Shown piece after piece: positions 61,858 to 64,000 of a stretch of 64,000 nucleotides of DNA. Origin of the DNA: Streptomyces sp. NBC_01255. Its GTDB lineage: Bacteria > Actinomycetota > Actinomycetes > Streptomycetales > Streptomycetaceae. Made by a program: the position numbers and the translations under genes. Below the pieces are notes generated by a model. That model saw only the letters and a list, made by a program, of their open reading frames with translations, searched no databases and was not told where the DNA came from. Position 1 is the stretch's first letter. Every line of letters starts with the position of its first letter. The stretch spans positions 1,798,001-1,862,000 of the forward strand of contig NZ_CP108474.1 in the NCBI RefSeq assembly GCF_036226445.1. The letters run 5' to 3'.

Positions 61858-63171
61858 TCACGTCTCCGGGTGGTCCAGGCGGCCGAGCCTGCCGCGTGCG
61901 GGGGTTTCGGGTACGGGAGTGCCCTCGCGCAGGTCACGGGAGGCGGCCGAGGCCTTCTCGTGCCAGCGGCCGTACCGCTCGGCGAGGGACACGGCCGAAA
62001 CGCCGTGCAGGAGGACGCTGAGACCGACGGTGACCGCCACCACCCTGCCCAGCAGTTCCACCCCCGGGACGTGCTCCTCCACGACGAGCAGCGCCAGGAC
62101 CACGGACGCGAGCCCGCGCGGCCCGAACCAGCCGATGTACGCCACCGTGGGCGGCCGCAGCCCGCTCCCGGCGAGCGAGAGAGCCACGGGCAGCATCCTG
62201 ACCACGGTGAGACTGAGCACCGCGTACAGGATGATCCGCCAGCTCAAGTGCTCCAGTGCGGGGCCGAGCAGCACCGCCCCGAAGACGAGAAGGCTGATCG
62301 CGGCGAGGAGCCCCCCGAGGTTCTCGGTGAACTCGGCAGTGCGGTCCGGCTGCCCCTTCTCGCTGTCGGCCCTGTGACGGCGCAGGGCGAACCCGCAGGC
62401 GAACCCGGCCACCCAGGCGGCGATGAAGCCGCTGCCGTCCGTCACCACGGCGAGTTCGTACGCCCCGGCCGCGACGGCCGGCAGATAGACCTGCCGCCAC
62501 TGCCCCGTGATCCAGCCCCTGGCCCGGGACCACTGCAGAAGCCGGCCACCCACCCACCCGACCAGCAGGCCCAGTGCGGTGCTCAGCACCAGGGCGCGCC
62601 AGAAGACACCCGCCACGCCCTCCTCCGCGTAGTGGGTGCCAGGGATGGCTGCCAGGAACAGGAGGAAGAAGGGCAGCACCATGCCGTCGTTCAGGCCGCT
62701 CTCGACATTCAGCCCGTGCCGTACGACGGCCGGCACACGGGGGTGCGAGATGGCGGTCTTCCCGAGGGCGGCGTCGGTCGGGGCGAGGATGGCGCCGACG
62801 AGGGCGAGCTCCCACATCGTCAGCCCCGGCAGCAGAGGCCAGGCGAGCAGCCAACCGGCCCCGATGCTCAGCGGCAGTCCGATGCCCAGCAGACGCCCGG
62901 GGAGGAATCCGCCGGTCCGAAGGTCCCTTCTGCGCACCGTCATGGCATCGGTGAACAACACCAGAGCCAGGGTGACTTCGAGAAGCGCGACGATCGGCGC
63001 GGCGTCTTGCGTCAGGTCGATGATGTCCAGCACCGCGGGCCCGAGAAGGATGCCCGCGCCGACGAACACCATCGCCGACGAGATCGGTGTCGAGGACAGC
63101 CGACGCGAGCCCAGTGCGTATGCGGCGGTGACGGCCGCCACCGCCGCGCCGGTCCAGGCACCACTGCTCAT
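61858..63171 (-). CDS. Cation:proton antiporter (CPA1/NhaP type)
   Basis: 437 residues with about 12 membrane helices. Helix motif GAILAPTDAALGKTAI contains the TDA site typical of CPA1 antiporters, followed by VRHGLNVESGLNDGMVLPFFLLFLAAIP where the ND pair forms the ion site. A hydrophilic C-terminal tail of about 35 residues. Exchanges sodium or potassium for protons at the membrane. No regulator adjacent. Confidence 0.92.
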   Translation of the reverse strand: MSSGAWTGAAVAAVTAAYALGSRRLSSTPISSAMVFVGAGILLGPAVLDIIDLTQDAAPIVALLEVTLALVLFTDAMTVRRRDLRTGGFLPGRLLGIGLPLSIGAGWLLAWPLLPGLTMWELALVGAILAPTDAALGKTAISHPRVPAVVRHGLNVESGLNDGMVLPFFLLFLAAIPGTHYAEEGVAGVFWRALVLSTALGLLVGWVGGRLLQWSRARGWITGQWRQVYLPAVAAGAYELAVVTDGSGFIAAWVAGFACGFALRRHRADSEKGQPDRTAEFTENLGGLLAAISLLVFGAVLLGPALEHLSWRIILYAVLSLTVVRMLPVALSLAGSGLRPPTVAYIGWFGPRGLASVVLALLVVEEHVPGVELLGRVVAVTVGLSVLLHGVSAVSLAERYGRWHEKASAASRDLREGTPVPETPARGRLGRLDHPET

Positions 63172-63296
63172 GTTCCAGTCCTCCGGATGCTCGCCCGTGC
63201 CCCCTTCTACAGGTCGGCGAAGAGCTGTCCGCCGACATCCACGGGGACACGCCGGACAGCACCGCCCATCCGCACACCGATCTGATCCAGTGAGCG

Positions 63297-63325
63297 GGCG
63301 CCCGCCGCTCGATGCGGTGGGCGCC
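63297..63325 (-). terminator. Hairpin after the beta-helix gene
   Basis: GGCGCCCGCCGC (63297-63308) pairs with GCGGTGGGCGCC (63314-63325) with one mismatch and a 5-base loop, 29 bases beyond the stop of the minus-strand gene. Confidence 0.6.
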
Positions 63326-63353
63326 GGTGTTCTCGTTGCCGGGCAGAGCCCGT

Positions 63354-64000
63354 TCAGCAGGGGTTGACGGTGATCTTGAAGTTGGTCGTGTTCCGGATGT
63401 TCTCGACGTTGTCCTGCATGCGCAGGCAGTTGAAGGTCGCCTCGCCGACGGGCGGGCCCTGGCCGGGCTCGGGCATCTCGTTGGCCCAGACGCCGATGCC
63501 GGACTTGGCGTCCCAGGCGTCACCGCTCCGCTTCGCGCCGGTGATGGAGATGTCGGTGAAGACGGTGTCCTTCACGGGGTTCTCTGGCTGCGAGCCGGTG
63601 TACTTCGTCTGGAACATGATCCCGCTGTACGTGGGATCCACGATGTCCACGTGGCTGACCCGGATTCCCTGGAAGACCTTCGAGGCGGAGAACAGCCAGA
63701 TGCCGGGGAAGGCCTGGTTGCCCCAGAAGTGACCGCCGGACCGGACGATCGAGATGTTCTCGAAGTTCGTCGGGATGGTCCCGAAGCCGTTCATCGGGTA
63801 GCCGAAGTCCAGCGAGGAGATCGTGATGCCGGAGTAGACGAGGGTGTCGGCGATGTGGATGTTGCGGAAGGTGTTGTTGTAGCCGCCGTACACCGCGACA
63901 CCCGCGGCCCGCCAGGTGAGCGTGGAGGTCAGGTTCTCGTAGACGTTGTTCTTCATGTCCGCGCCGCCGGCGTCGATCGCCGAGAAGAGCGCGAAGCTGT
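63354..64000 (-). CDS. Right-handed beta-helix protein, GH87 mycodextranase/alpha-1,3-glucanase-like (C-terminal part)
   Basis: About 215 C-terminal residues are visible; the gene continues beyond the window. Repeated short strands of parallel beta-helix type: NVYENLTSTLTWRAAGVAVYGGYNNTFRNIHIADT, SGITISSLDFGYP, NFENISIVRSGGHFWG, GIRVSHVDIVDPTYSGIMFQTKY, VFTDISITGAKRSGDAWDAKSGIGVW. Pattern resembles GH87 enzymes of streptomycetes that degrade fungal alpha-glucans. Signal peptide and catalytic Asp residues would be upstream. Ends with Cys. Identity to subfamily not certain. Confidence 0.7.
   Translation of the reverse strand, partial: SFALFSAIDAGGADMKNNVYENLTSTLTWRAAGVAVYGGYNNTFRNIHIADTLVYSGITISSLDFGYPMNGFGTIPTNFENISIVRSGGHFWGNQAFPGIWLFSASKVFQGIRVSHVDIVDPTYSGIMFQTKYTGSQPENPVKDTVFTDISITGAKRSGDAWDAKSGIGVWANEMPEPGQGPPVGEATFNCLRMQDNVENIRNTTNFKITVNPC

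Overview
The window is chromosomal DNA of a Streptomyces-type actinomycete. It is very GC-rich with G/C at nearly every third codon position, uses many GTG starts, has frequent 4-base ATGA/GTGA stop-start overlaps, and carries typical families (LuxR two-component pairs, secreted SGNH hydrolase, GH87-like beta-helix protein, TIGR04222 protein). I see no rRNA, tRNA, CRISPR or prophage. The only recognisable mobile element is one solo tnpB (IS200/IS605 family).

Layout. 1-7.3 kb: a GntR-controlled carbohydrate ABC uptake operon (lipoprotein, permease, single-domain ATPase, ROK kinase, membrane protein, PHP hydrolase) with a divergent Gfo/Idh/MocA dehydrogenase. 7.3-13.8 kb: P450, two-component system, small membrane proteins, EamA exporter, RibD-like reductase, SDR. 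14-18.3 kb: allantoicase, allantoinase and the IclR regulator AllR. 18.3-23.2 kb: FtsX/ABC exporter beside a two-component system, a small protein, a MobA-like nucleotidyltransferase. 23.5-25.1 kb: malate synthase. 25-30 kb: secreted esterase, a large unknown protein, FN3 lipoprotein, hypothetical. 30.1-41.7 kb: purine and glyoxylate block (racemase, two NCS2 permeases, 8-oxoguanine deaminase, uricase, HIU hydrolase, OHCU decarboxylase, HTH regulator, thiamine-binding-like protein, hydroxypyruvate isomerase, tartronate semialdehyde reductase, catalase). 41.8-43.6 kb: structured DNA and tnpB. 43.6-46.6 kb: secreted HNH nuclease, MFS exporter, ArsR-like regulator. 46.7-48.5 kb: glyoxylate carboligase. 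48.7-64 kb: mixed housekeeping and accessory genes (degenerate nuclease-like protein, GNAT, two acyl-CoA synthetases, GAF-LuxR regulator, HTH_42/AlkZ-like protein, CorA, large sulfatase, CPA antiporter, GH87-like fragment).

How it fits together. 8-Oxoguanine deaminase and NCS2 carriers supply urate. Uox-UraH-UraD yield allantoin, and AllB-Alc yield ureidoglycolate and urea. Glyoxylate then goes to malate (AceB) or through Gcl, Hyi and GlxR to glycerate. Catalase removes the peroxide made by uricase. Xanthine dehydrogenase and ureidoglycolate lyase are not in the window. Reading the promoters gives two recurrent operator types. One is a 15-mer TTCC-R-N5-Y-GGAA, always paired with a degenerate copy exactly 21 bp away, at allB-allR, aceB, hyi and gcl. 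The other is a 17-mer TTCAAC-N5-GTTGAA at allB, aceB, uraD and the catalase gene. This two-layer regulon is the most interesting signal in the window. The tnpB element, a long nested hairpin beside it, and a degenerate zinc-ribbon/nuclease-like protein are the next most interesting.
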